This document shows positions 17,263 to 25,239 of a DNA stretch of 64,000 nt, piece by piece (the first letter of the stretch is position 1; the number at the start of each line of letters is the position of its first letter). A program made the position numbers and the translations under genes. The DNA is from CAYOZN01 sp964408455 (GTDB lineage Bacteria; Planctomycetota; Phycisphaerae; UBA1845; UTPLA1): assembly GCA_964408455.1 (NCBI GenBank), contig CAYOZN010000008.1, positions 62,001 through 126,000 on the forward strand. The letters run 5' to 3'. Under the pieces are notes generated by a model. It did not search any database, had not been told where the DNA came from, and saw only the letters and a list, made by a program, of their open reading frames with translations.

Positions 17263-20200
17263 ATGAGCGAGACCGAGTCGAAATCTTACGAGCCCGCGTC
17301 CGTGCAGGCGCGGATCTTTGAATTCTGGGAAAAGGGCGGGTACTTCCGGGCGTCGGTTCCGGGGTCGGACGCTGCCGTTGATCCGCACTGCTCAAAGAGC
17401 AGTGGCACCCCGGCGAGCAGTGGTACTCCGGCGAGTAGCGGCACACAGGCCAACGACCGGTCCGATCGCTTCTGCATGGTCATCCCGCCGCCGAATGTGA
17501 CCGGGGCACTGCACCTGGGGCATGCGCTGAACAACACGTTGCAGGACATCCTCGTGCGTCATGCGCGGATGCAGGGGAAGCACACGTTCTGGCTGGTGGG
17601 GACCGACCACGCGGGCATTGCGACGCAGGCGGTCGTGGAGAAGACCATCCGCGAGGCCGAAGGCAAGAGCCGGCACGAGCTGGGGCGCGACGAGCTGGTG
17701 CGGCGCATCTGGGAGTGGAAGGAAAAGAACGGCAGCCGCATCGTCGAGCAGCTGAAGCTGATGGGCTGCTCGTGCGATTATTCGCGCGAGCGCTTTACGC
17801 TGGACGAAGGCTGCGCCCGGGCGGTGCGGGAGACATTTTTCAAGCTGTTTCGCGACGGTCTCATCTATCGCGGCAAGCGGCTGGTGAACTGGGATACGCA
17901 GCTCCAGACGGCGGTGGCGGACGACGAGGTGTATCACGAGGAGGTGAAGGGGCACTTTTATTATTTTAAGTACCCGATCGTGAAGGACGGGACAGGGGGA
18001 AGGGAACAGGGAACAGGGAACAGGGAACAGGATCAGAGCCGGCGTGTCCTCACGCCGGAAGGCAACCGGCGACAGGAAGCCGATCCCGCAAGCGTCGACG
18101 TTCGTGCTCAGGACGAGCCGGAGTATGTGATCATCGCGACGACGCGGCCGGAGACGATGCTGGCGGACACGGCGGTGGCGGTGCATCCCGCTCCGGATGC
18201 TGCCATTGACGAGGCACTGGCGGACTGGGCGGAGCGGGCGCGGCAGGCGGGCGAGAAGGAGAAGCCGGAGATTGAGAAGGCGATGCAGGACTTGGCGGAT
18301 CGGCGGGCAACGCTGCTGCCGACGCTGCTGAAGCTGCGCGACATGGCGCTGGCGGGGCGAAAGGTGCGGCTGCCGCTGGTCGATCGCGAAATCCCGCTTG
18401 TCTGCGACGCATGGGCGGACCCGACGCTGGGGACGGGCTGCGTGAAGATCACGCCGGCGCACGACGTGAACGACTACGAAGTGGGCCGGCGGCACAACCT
18501 GCCCATGATCAACGTGATGACGCCCGATGGAAAAATCGCGGACATTGTGGAGGCGGATGGTGCCATCAATTCGGCATCGGCGAAGTACGCGGGCCTGCGA
18601 TTCAACACAAAGGGTCGGGAAAAGGTCGTCGAAGACATGCAGGCGCTGAAGCTGGTGGAGAAGATCGAAGACCGCGTGATTGATCTGGGGCACAGCGATC
18701 GCAGCAAGTCGCCGATTGAGCCGTTTCTGTCCGATCAGTGGTTTGTGCGGATGGGCGATCTGGAGCCTGAGCACGCGGCGCGGGTGCCGGGACTGCGGCA
18801 CGGTGCGCCGGGGCTGGCGCAGATGGCGATCGACGCGGTGAAGCGCGGAGACGTGCGGTTTCATCCGGCGCGATATGAGAAGACGTATGTGGACTGGCTG
18901 AGCGAGAAGCGGGACTGGTGCATCAGCCGGCAGCTTTGGTGGGGGCATCGGATACCGGTTTGGTCGCGCGACGTGAATCCGGGAACGATAAATAGAGAAC
19001 TGGAAGCCAAGTCCGCGCGGAAACACGATTTCGCGCCCCATATTCTGTCGTTCTTCGCTACCTCAATGGCGTCTGAGCCTGAGCGTGATAGTGATTGGTC
19101 AATTGGATCCAATCCTGACAAGCGCAATATTCAGTTTTGGGCAACGTTGCTGGATGGCAAGGCATACGTTTGTCTGTTGGAGGACGATGAGAATGCGATC
19201 CAGAGCCTGACACAATTTGGCTTCACGCGCGACGAAGATGTCCTCGACACCTGGTTCTCCTCCGCCCTCTGGCCGCATTCCACGCTGGGTTGGCCGGAGC
19301 CGGAGAAGCATGACAACCTGCTCGCGTATTACTACCCGACCAGTGTCCTCTCCACGGCACGCGAGATCATCACGCTCTGGGTGGCGCGGATGGTCCTCAC
19401 CGGCCTGTACAACGTCGGCCAATCGCCATTCCGCGACGTGGTAATCCACCCCGTCATTCAGGATGGCCAGGGGCGGAAGATGTCGAAGTCGCTGGGCAAC
19501 GGCGTCGACCCGGTGGACATCATCGACAAGTACGGCGCCGATGCCCTGCGCTTCACGCTCGCCGACCTGGCGACCGAGACGCAGGACATCCGCATGCCGG
19601 TTACGAAGGAGAAGCTGCCCGACGGTCGCGAGATCAACGTCAGCCCGAAGTTCGAGCAGGGGCGCAACTTCTGCAACAAGCTGTGGCAGGCGTCGACCGG
19701 ATACGTGATGCGGAACCTCGACGGGTACGATCCGCGGCCGCTCGAACCGGGCGCGCCGGGTCGCGAAGGGATGCGGCTTGAAGACAGGTGGATTCTCTCG
19801 CGGATGACGCAGTGCCAGCAGACGGTCGATGCGGCGCTGGCGAAGTACCGGTTCAGCGAGGCGATGGAGGCGCTGTACCGGTTCATGTGGGATGAGTATT
19901 GCAGTGAATACATCGAGATGACGAAGGCGCGCATCTCGCCCCCGTCACAAAATCAGAGCCAGTCTGCAAGTCAGAGCCGGGCCGTCCCCGGCCCGGAAAC
20001 GCCCGGCGAGCGCGGCGACGTTGACGCGTCCGCGGACTCCGCGCCCACGTCGGAGCGCGCGACGGCACAACAGGTGCTCGTCTACGTGCTCGACCGGCTG
20101 CTGCGGATGCTGCACCCCTTCGTGCCCTTCGTGACCGAGGCGCTGTGGCAGGAGTTGAACGCGGCGGCGCCGCGGCGGGGCTTGCGCGACGTGCAGGACG

Positions 20201-20778
20201 TGGCGGCGGCCGAGCCGGCCCTGGTCGCCGCCTCCTGGCCGCAGACCGATGCCTCGCTGGCCGATGCCGAGATCGAGCGCCAGATGACGTTGCTCCGCGG
20301 TGTCATCGGCGCGACACGGGAGACCCGGGCGACCGTCAATCTGCACCGCGGCCGGGCGAAGCAGCCGTCGATGCGGACGCTGCCGCGGGTGGTCCTCGCC
20401 GGGGATGCGGGTTCGCTGGCGCTGGTCGATCGCTATCGCGACTTCGTGACGCGCCTGGCGGGCTGCGATGTGCTGGAACTGGCGCCGCCGAATGCCACGA
20501 GCGCAGCGCGGCCGCCGGGCAGCCTCAGCCGCATGGTGGGCGGGGCGCAGGTGTACATCCCGGTGGGTGAACTCATCGATCTGTCGCGTGTGAAGGCGGA
20601 TGAGGAAAAGAAACTTGACGAGTTGCGTGCAGCACTGGATCGCGCGAATAAGCAGCTTGCCAGCGGGAATTTCGTGAGCCGCGCCGATCCGGCGGTGGTG
20701 GAGCAGGCGCGACAGCGCGCCGCCGATCTGTCAAGCCAGATTCTGACGCTGGAAGAACATTTGCGCGATCTGGGTTGA
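17263..20778 (+). CDS. valS: Valyl-tRNA synthetase with several in-frame insertions
   Basis: Class I synthetase charging tRNA-Val. The HIGH-type motif is HLGH at residues 84-87, after PPPNVTGAL. KMSKS is at 739-743 (GRKMSKSLGNG). DVLDTWFSSALWP precedes it, and a C-terminal coiled-coil arm closes the protein. It is about 1,171 residues, against roughly 880-950 usually. The surplus is repeat-derived or unusual: residues 42-64 (three SSGTPA-like hexapeptides), about 241-285 (heptamer repeat plus palindrome) and about 891-935 (palindrome). The segment between IPVW and DVLDTWFS (about 566-660) is AT-richer and lacks the expected CxxC pairs. The start is ATG 17263 after AGGCAGGA, with a TTG at 17248 as alternative. 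The reading frame is intact, so it is probably functional. Confidence 0.93.
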   Translation: MSETESKSYEPASVQARIFEFWEKGGYFRASVPGSDAAVDPHCSKSSGTPASSGTPASSGTQANDRSDRFCMVIPPPNVTGALHLGHALNNTLQDILVRHARMQGKHTFWLVGTDHAGIATQAVVEKTIREAEGKSRHELGRDELVRRIWEWKEKNGSRIVEQLKLMGCSCDYSRERFTLDEGCARAVRETFFKLFRDGLIYRGKRLVNWDTQLQTAVADDEVYHEEVKGHFYYFKYPIVKDGTGGREQGTGNREQDQSRRVLTPEGNRRQEADPASVDVRAQDEPEYVIIATTRPETMLADTAVAVHPAPDAAIDEALADWAERARQAGEKEKPEIEKAMQDLADRRATLLPTLLKLRDMALAGRKVRLPLVDREIPLVCDAWADPTLGTGCVKITPAHDVNDYEVGRRHNLPMINVMTPDGKIADIVEADGAINSASAKYAGLRFNTKGREKVVEDMQALKLVEKIEDRVIDLGHSDRSKSPIEPFLSDQWFVRMGDLEPEHAARVPGLRHGAPGLAQMAIDAVKRGDVRFHPARYEKTYVDWLSEKRDWCISRQLWWGHRIPVWSRDVNPGTINRELEAKSARKHDFAPHILSFFATSMASEPERDSDWSIGSNPDKRNIQFWATLLDGKAYVCLLEDDENAIQSLTQFGFTRDEDVLDTWFSSALWPHSTLGWPEPEKHDNLLAYYYPTSVLSTAREIITLWVARMVLTGLYNVGQSPFRDVVIHPVIQDGQGRKMSKSLGNGVDPVDIIDKYGADALRFTLADLATETQDIRMPVTKEKLPDGREINVSPKFEQGRNFCNKLWQASTGYVMRNLDGYDPRPLEPGAPGREGMRLEDRWILSRMTQCQQTVDAALAKYRFSEAMEALYRFMWDEYCSEYIEMTKARISPPSQNQSQSASQSRAVPGPETPGERGDVDASADSAPTSERATAQQVLVYVLDRLLRMLHPFVPFVTEALWQELNAAAPRRGLRDVQDVAAAEPALVAASWPQTDASLADAEIERQMTLLRGVIGATRETRATVNLHRGRAKQPSMRTLPRVVLAGDAGSLALVDRYRDFVTRLAGCDVLELAPPNATSAARPPGSLSRMVGGAQVYIPVGELIDLSRVKADEEKKLDELRAALDRANKQLASGNFVSRADPAVVEQARQRAADLSSQILTLEEHLRDLG
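17396..17461. repeat. Palindrome plus 18-bp minisatellite inside valS
   Basis: CACTGCTC-AAA-GAGCAGTG (17396-17414) runs into three 18-bp units at 17408-17425, 17426-17443 and 17444-17461. The units encode SSGTPA, SSGTPA and SSGTQA in the valS frame. The palindrome matches the hairpins at 17.1 kb and 45.2 kb. Confidence 0.85.
18002..18029. repeat. Four copies of a 7-bp repeat inside valS
   Basis: GGGAACA is repeated four times without error, after a related purine-rich run from 17990. A heptamer shifts frame each copy, so four copies (28 bases) must be balanced by the flanking inserted bases to keep valS open. Confidence 0.85.
18039..18058. repeat. Palindromic element in valS, copy 1
   Basis: CCGGCGTG-TCCT-CACGCCGG is a perfect 8-bp stem with a 4-base loop, flanked by TCAGAG and AAG. 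It is read in frame as part of QSRRVLTPE. Confidence 0.8.
19977..19996. repeat. Palindromic element in valS, copy 2
   Basis: CCGGGCCG-TCCC-CGGCCCGG is a perfect 8-bp stem with a 4-base loop, again preceded by TCAGAG and followed by AA. It is read in frame as QSRAVPGPE. It has the same layout and reading phase as the copy at 18039. Confidence 0.8.
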
Positions 20779-21052
20779 CGTGCCGCATTGTGCCCGTCAG
20801 GCGGCATGCACCGCGGACATGCGGCGTTGCAGGCGGCCCCTGTGCACCATCCGTGGTACGCACGCAGCGCGTAGGGCGATTTCACGCAGTTTGCACGCAC
20901 GCTGGTCCCTGACCGCAACGCTGACTCGGCGGCACGCGGTGTTACGGAACCGCGACTAGAATCCGTCTCTGCGCAACAGTCCTCGCTGCTTGAAATCTGG
21001 CGGCGATGGTAGTAGGCTCTCGGTTGAACGTGAAAGGGAGGCAAGCTCTGCA

Positions 21053-21451
21053 ATGGAAGTGCGAGTCGACCTTGCACGAATCGTCATCCAGGACGGAAGC
21101 GATCAGCAGATCATTTTTCTGCGCGAGCATGGAGGCGAACGCGAGTTCCCCATCGTCATCGGCGACTCGGAAGCCTGCGCGATTGACCGGCGCCTGAAGG
21201 GCTACAAGAAGGCCCGTCCGCTCACGCACGATTTGCTGGCCGACGTGATCGAAAAGCTTCACGGCGAGCTGGAGAAAATCGTGATCAATGACTTGAAAAA
21301 CCACACGTTCTACGCCAAATTGGTCATCCGGGTGACCGGCGGGGAGCTGGTCGAGATCGATTCGCGTCCGTCGGATGCCATCGCGCTGGGCGTGGCCAGC
21401 AACACGCAGATATACGTCAGCGAGCACGTTCTACGCGAGCTCTTCCGGTAA
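21053..21451 (+). CDS. DUF151 bifunctional nuclease family protein
   Basis: About 132 residues. The pattern is that of DUF151/BFN proteins: VIL-type strands, the EFPIVIGDSEACAIDRRLKG segment, R-P-L-T-H-D-L near residue 60, a central YAKLVI strand, and the signature I-D-S-R-P-S-D-A-I-A-L-G. Members have been reported to have nuclease activity, but their cellular role in bacteria is unclear. I start at ATG 21053 because GGGAGG lies 11 bases upstream and the residues before it are not conserved-looking. Its TAA overlaps the ATG of the following kinase-like gene by one base, suggesting coupled translation. Confidence 0.87.
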   Translation: MEVRVDLARIVIQDGSDQQIIFLREHGGEREFPIVIGDSEACAIDRRLKGYKKARPLTHDLLADVIEKLHGELEKIVINDLKNHTFYAKLVIRVTGGELVEIDSRPSDAIALGVASNTQIYVSEHVLRELFR

Positions 21452-22971
21452 TGGGCCGGTCGGCTGAAGGTCTTGCATTCGCGCTTCATCAGCCAAGCCA
21501 GGCGAAGAGGATCATGAGTCAATTGCGAACCGCACAGGATCGCGCGTCGGTGTTTGCCGCCCGAATGTCGGCCGGGCTCAGGGAGAGTCCGTCGGAGACC
21601 GGCGCTCCGGTTCCGATTCTGACGCCGGCGGTCGTGGACGTGATGGGGGGCATTGGAGAATTCAGCGGCTGCCTGGTGGTGACGGCGACGGCGTCGCCCG
21701 CCTTCATGACGGCCGCCTGGCGCACGTCGGAGGGGACGCTGCGCCTCGATTATTTTGACGACGGCGCCGGGCGGGAGCACGCGCTGCGCCTGCCGATGGC
21801 GATCTTCGATTCGGCCGCGCCCGGCGATATTCTCGCCCGCCTCGGGGACGATGCCGCATGGGCGGCCCCCACGGTGCTGGCGTTGCGCCAGGTGCTGGCC
21901 GAAGGCGGCGATGCACCGCGGTCCGGCGGCCTGTCGCTGGTCATGCAGACCGATTTTCCGCCCGAGGCGGACCTGGGCCGGCGGCACGTACAGGCGGTCG
22001 GCACGATCGAGGCATGGTGCCGGGCCAATGGCATCGAACGCCCGCCCATCGAGCGGGCGAAGCTGGCGGCCGATGCCGTCGCCCAGATCACGCGGCTGCC
22101 GGCATTGCGCAAGGCGATGACGGCGATCGTCGCCCCGCCCGATGGTTCGCTGCTCCAGCTTCGATTTGCGCCGCAGCTCCTGTGCGAGCGGCTCGAGATG
22201 CCCGACGGCATCGTCGTCCGCGCACTGGCCACGCGGCTGTCCCGCCCGACCACGCGCGAGCGGCTGGCCGAGACGCGCGTCTGCACCGAGATGGGCCATC
22301 GCATCATCCAGGACCTCCAGCGGGCCGACGGCATGAAGGTGGACCCGGCCACCAGCCGGCTCTCCTCGGTCAATCCGACCGACTACGTCGACCGCTATCG
22401 CGATCGCATGCCGTCGCGCATCAGCTATCAGCAGTTCGTCAACCAGTTCGGGCCGCTGCGCGGGCTCGATGGCGAGCCCGGCGCGTCGGGACCGGCACAG
22501 GCCAAGTGCATCTACAAGGTGCGCAGCCGTGCCGAGCACCACATTTATGAGAATCGCCGCGTGCATGACTTTGCCACGGCACTGACGCGCGGCCGACGCA
22601 CGCAGACCGAGGAAAGCCTGCGTGCCGCCGGCGAGCTGATGTATGCCTCGCACTGGAGCCACAGCCAGCGATGCGGCATCGGCGGCCTCGAGACCGACCG
22701 CCTGGTGAATTTCGTCCGCGGCCACGGACCGGCGGCCGGGCTCTTCGGGGCCAAGGTCACGGCCGGCGGCGAGGGCGGGGAGCTGGTGGTGCTGATGCGG
22801 GATGACACCCGGGCCCACGCGGCCCTGGCCGATGCCGTCACGCAGGCCGAATCGGCATCGTCGCGGCCGGTGCTGGTCTTCGGCGGGCCGAACGCCGGCG
22901 CGGAGCCCGTGCGCACCGCGACGGCAGAGCCGCAGAGGATGCCGCACCTGGCGACGGCGGGGCCGGCGTAG
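21451..22971 (+). CDS. GHMP-kinase-like protein (arabinokinase/galactokinase type), active site apparently degenerate
   Basis: About 506 residues. Two regions match the galactokinase-like half of L-arabinokinases: VDVMGGIGEFSGCLV (about 55-69) and, late, YASHWSHSQRCGIGGLETDRLVNFVR then LFGAKVTAGGEGGELVV (about 390-445). The usual ATP-site motif (P-x-x-x-G-L/V-S-S-S-A-A) and the G-A-P-C/G-x-M-D-Q motif are not recognisable. The places where they should be read as PPEADLGRRHVQA (about 172-184) and VAPPDGSLLQLRF. Sugar phosphorylation is therefore doubtful. The first ATG overlaps the DUF151 stop. A second start at 21514 has AGAGGA four bases before it. Confidence 0.68.
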   Translation: MGRSAEGLAFALHQPSQAKRIMSQLRTAQDRASVFAARMSAGLRESPSETGAPVPILTPAVVDVMGGIGEFSGCLVVTATASPAFMTAAWRTSEGTLRLDYFDDGAGREHALRLPMAIFDSAAPGDILARLGDDAAWAAPTVLALRQVLAEGGDAPRSGGLSLVMQTDFPPEADLGRRHVQAVGTIEAWCRANGIERPPIERAKLAADAVAQITRLPALRKAMTAIVAPPDGSLLQLRFAPQLLCERLEMPDGIVVRALATRLSRPTTRERLAETRVCTEMGHRIIQDLQRADGMKVDPATSRLSSVNPTDYVDRYRDRMPSRISYQQFVNQFGPLRGLDGEPGASGPAQAKCIYKVRSRAEHHIYENRRVHDFATALTRGRRTQTEESLRAAGELMYASHWSHSQRCGIGGLETDRLVNFVRGHGPAAGLFGAKVTAGGEGGELVVLMRDDTRAHAALADAVTQAESASSRPVLVFGGPNAGAEPVRTATAEPQRMPHLATAGPA

Positions 22972-22978
22972 GACATAT

Positions 22979-23045
22979 CCACAGATTTCGCAGATTTTAA
23001 GCTCGGGGAAGAATCCGCAGATTTCGCAGAATCCGCAGATTGCAG
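22979..23045. repeat. Short imperfect repeats of CAGATTTCGCAGA type
   Basis: In the 142-bp spacer after the kinase-like gene, the motif C(C)(A/G)CAGATTTCGCAGA occurs at 22979-22997 and 23015-23030, with a shorter derivative (ATCCGCAGATTGCAG) at 23031-23045. AT-richer than surroundings. No gene. Confidence 0.7.
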
Positions 23046-23113
23046 CCGTACAGCTGCGTGCCGCATGCCCAGGCAGGCGCGGCATGCGAAGGTGCCATGG
23101 CGATGACGCTGCG

Positions 23114-24346
23114 TCAACATTTCTCGCGTAAGTCGCGCAGCGATGGCAGTCTCGACAGCGCAGCGAGAATCTGCCGCGAGGCGGTCGCGCGGTCCTCGTT
23201 TCGGCGCGGCATTCTCTGCGGCGATCCGCCGAGCGCCTGCCGCAGGGCCTGCGCAATCGCTTCCGAATCGTATCCCGTGTCGATGATGCGTCCGGTGCGA
23301 AGGCGGCCCTTCTGTCGATTCCCGATGTTGATCACCGGGAGATCGTAGAATGGCGCTTCGATGATGCCGGCGCTGGAATTGCCGATCATGACGGCGGCGC
23401 GGGCCATGGCGCTGCGAAAGACGCCCGCGGCCAGCGCAGGCACGACGCGGGCATTCTCGTGCCGCGCGGCGAAGCCGCGAAGGCGTTCGGCCACGATCTC
23501 CCTGCCGACGTCTGCATTGGGTTCGATGATCAGGATGTTGACGCGCGCCGTGGCGCCGCGGCGATTTGCATCGTGCGCTTCCGGCGAGACGGCCCCGTCC
23601 ACGCTGCGCGCGAGGCCGCGTTCGATGCCGTCCAGCAGAGTCTCAACCTGCCGCCGCGGCTCGATCGTCGCCAGCGTCTCCGGATGAAATATGACCAGCA
23701 CCGTCGGCCGGCCGAAATCCACGCCCGCCTGGCGCGAAAGCTCCTCGACGGACAGCGGCGGTGTCTCGCGCATGGCATCACAGGCGAGCGGCCCCACGGT
23801 GTGGATGCGCCACGGCGCCTCACCCATGGCGGCGATGCGCGCGGCGTAGGCCTCGTGGGCGGCGAAGTGGAGGTGCGACAGTTTGGTGATCGCGTTGCGG
23901 CAGGCGTCGTCGTAGGCGCCCGTTGTCTGTTCGCCGCCGTGCAGATGGGCCAGCACGATGTCGTTGAACGGCACGGCGGCCATGGCCGCGGCCAGCATCT
24001 CATAGCGATCGCCCAGCACGAACAGCAGCTCCGGCCGGTGCTCGGCGTAGGCGGCGGCGAAGGCCGCCAGGGCGCGGCCGGCGCTCTCGGCAACGGCCGC
24101 AGGGGTGTCGCCCTCGACGTGATGGTTGACGGGCACGATGTGCAGCCCGGCGATGTCTTCAAATTCACGAATCGTTCGACCGTAGCGATCGGACAGGTGA
24201 GTGCCGCCGGCGAAGCAGATCACGTGGTAGTCGCCGGCCCCGATCAGGGCTCGGATGAGCGGGCGATAGATACCGGCGTCGGCGCGGGACGTGGAGACGA
24301 GACCGATGCGGCGCGGGCGAAACGGCCTGTATGGAGTGCCGGGCAT
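23114..24346 (-). CDS. neuC: UDP-N-acetylglucosamine 2-epimerase, NeuC type
   Basis: About 410 residues, GT-B fold. Family marks are TSRADAGIYRPLI near residues 19-31, FAGGTHLSDRYG, VLGDRYEMLAAAMAA (about 109-123), HLHGGEQTTGAYDDACRNAITKLSHLHF, and late GNSSAGIIEAP with a D-L-P-V-I-N-I-G-N-R-Q-K-G-R strand. This matches hydrolysing epimerases of the NeuC/LegG group, which make ManNAc or a related sugar for nonulosonic acid synthesis. No neuB or neuA neighbour is in the window, so the exact product sugar is uncertain. No clear ribosome site is seen before the ATG. Confidence 0.85.
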   Translation of the reverse strand: MPGTPYRPFRPRRIGLVSTSRADAGIYRPLIRALIGAGDYHVICFAGGTHLSDRYGRTIREFEDIAGLHIVPVNHHVEGDTPAAVAESAGRALAAFAAAYAEHRPELLFVLGDRYEMLAAAMAAVPFNDIVLAHLHGGEQTTGAYDDACRNAITKLSHLHFAAHEAYAARIAAMGEAPWRIHTVGPLACDAMRETPPLSVEELSRQAGVDFGRPTVLVIFHPETLATIEPRRQVETLLDGIERGLARSVDGAVSPEAHDANRRGATARVNILIIEPNADVGREIVAERLRGFAARHENARVVPALAAGVFRSAMARAAVMIGNSSAGIIEAPFYDLPVINIGNRQKGRLRTGRIIDTGYDSEAIAQALRQALGGSPQRMPRRNEDRATASRQILAALSRLPSLRDLREKC

Positions 24347-24499
24347 TCTACTGTCATCGGCGAGGGGGCAATTAATGAGTGAGCTGCGACTTGAAACTGC
24401 GCGCGCAGGGTGTCATAACAAGGGGTGGTTCGGGTCGACCGCTGCGAGGCACAATGCTAACATATCAATGCGGGGCCGTGCTTTGCGTGGAGTTTGCGT

Positions 24500-24772
24500 A
24501 TGACCATAATTGTATCCATATCTCCGCAGGTTGAAGCCAGGCTTCGCGAGCGAGCCGAGGCAGCCGGAAAGAACGCAGATGAGTACGCGGCCGAACTGAT
24601 AGAGCAGGGGCTGGGGACCGACGGTGTCGCCCTCGCCGGGATGGCGGCCGGTCGCCAGATTGCGCTCATTGAGGAGTTGTTTGCGGAGACTCAGAGCGAA
24701 GTCGGGCGGTACCCGCAGGGATACGTTGCTGATGACAGTCGGGCGAGTGTTTACGACGGTGACGATGAATGA
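24500..24772 (+). CDS. VapB-like antitoxin
   Basis: About 90 residues. The N-terminus (MTIIVSISPQVEARLRERAEAAGKNADEYAAELIEQGL) has the strand-helix-helix look of a ribbon-helix-helix DNA-binding domain. The rest is an acidic tail that would fit the toxin groove. GGAG at 24489-24492 is 7 bases before the ATG. The stop overlaps the next start by four bases (ATGA), the usual antitoxin-toxin coupling. Its assignment depends largely on the downstream PIN protein. Confidence 0.72.
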   Translation: MTIIVSISPQVEARLRERAEAAGKNADEYAAELIEQGLGTDGVALAGMAAGRQIALIEELFAETQSEVGRYPQGYVADDSRASVYDGDDE

Positions 24773-25230
24773 AGATTCTGGTGGATACGAACGTGCTCGC
24801 GCGCTGCGTTCAGCCCCACCACCCCCAAAGCGCGACAGCTCAAAGGGCCTTGCTGATCCTGCTCGAACGCGGCGAGACCTTGTGCCTCGTGCCGCAGGTT
24901 TTATATGAATTCTGGGTCATTGCGACTCGCCCGATCGGTTCCCCCAATGGCCTTGGTTGGACGACCGCGGAGGCGATTGATCGAGTCGGCAAGTTCTCCG
25001 CCTCCATACCACTGATCGATTCTCAGTCGGAGGCTTCGGTTTACCGCGAGTGGATCAGTCTAGTTGTGCGATATGACACACGCGGCAGGGCAGCCCATGA
25101 CGCCAGACTCGTAGCGGCCATGCGCGCGGCCTCTATTGAAGCGATTCTGACGTTTAACAAGTCACATTTTGACCGTTATGTGGGCATAGTCCTGCTAACA
25201 CCCGAAGACGTAGTAACGTCAGTGCCGTGA
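24769..25230 (+). CDS. PIN-domain toxin, VapC type
   Basis: PIN ribonuclease of 153 residues. It begins MKILVDTNVLARCV, placing the first metal ligand at Asp6. A conserved acidic residue lies at Glu47 (LYEFWVIATRP), a third at Asp111 (HDARLVAAM), and the LTFNKSHFDR segment near 128-136 is the usual C-terminal PIN end. VapC-type proteins cleave tRNA or rRNA when not held by the antitoxin. It overlaps the antitoxin gene by ATGA. It converges on the coiled-coil gene ten bases downstream. Confidence 0.87.
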   Translation: MKILVDTNVLARCVQPHHPQSATAQRALLILLERGETLCLVPQVLYEFWVIATRPIGSPNGLGWTTAEAIDRVGKFSASIPLIDSQSEASVYREWISLVVRYDTRGRAAHDARLVAAMRAASIEAILTFNKSHFDRYVGIVLLTPEDVVTSVP

Positions 25231-25239
25231 TCAATCTGA

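Noticed and set aside
17392..19041. 549-codon minus-strand frame inside valS
   Set aside because: Opposite-strand shadow of valS with His/Arg/Leu-rich composition and no motifs.
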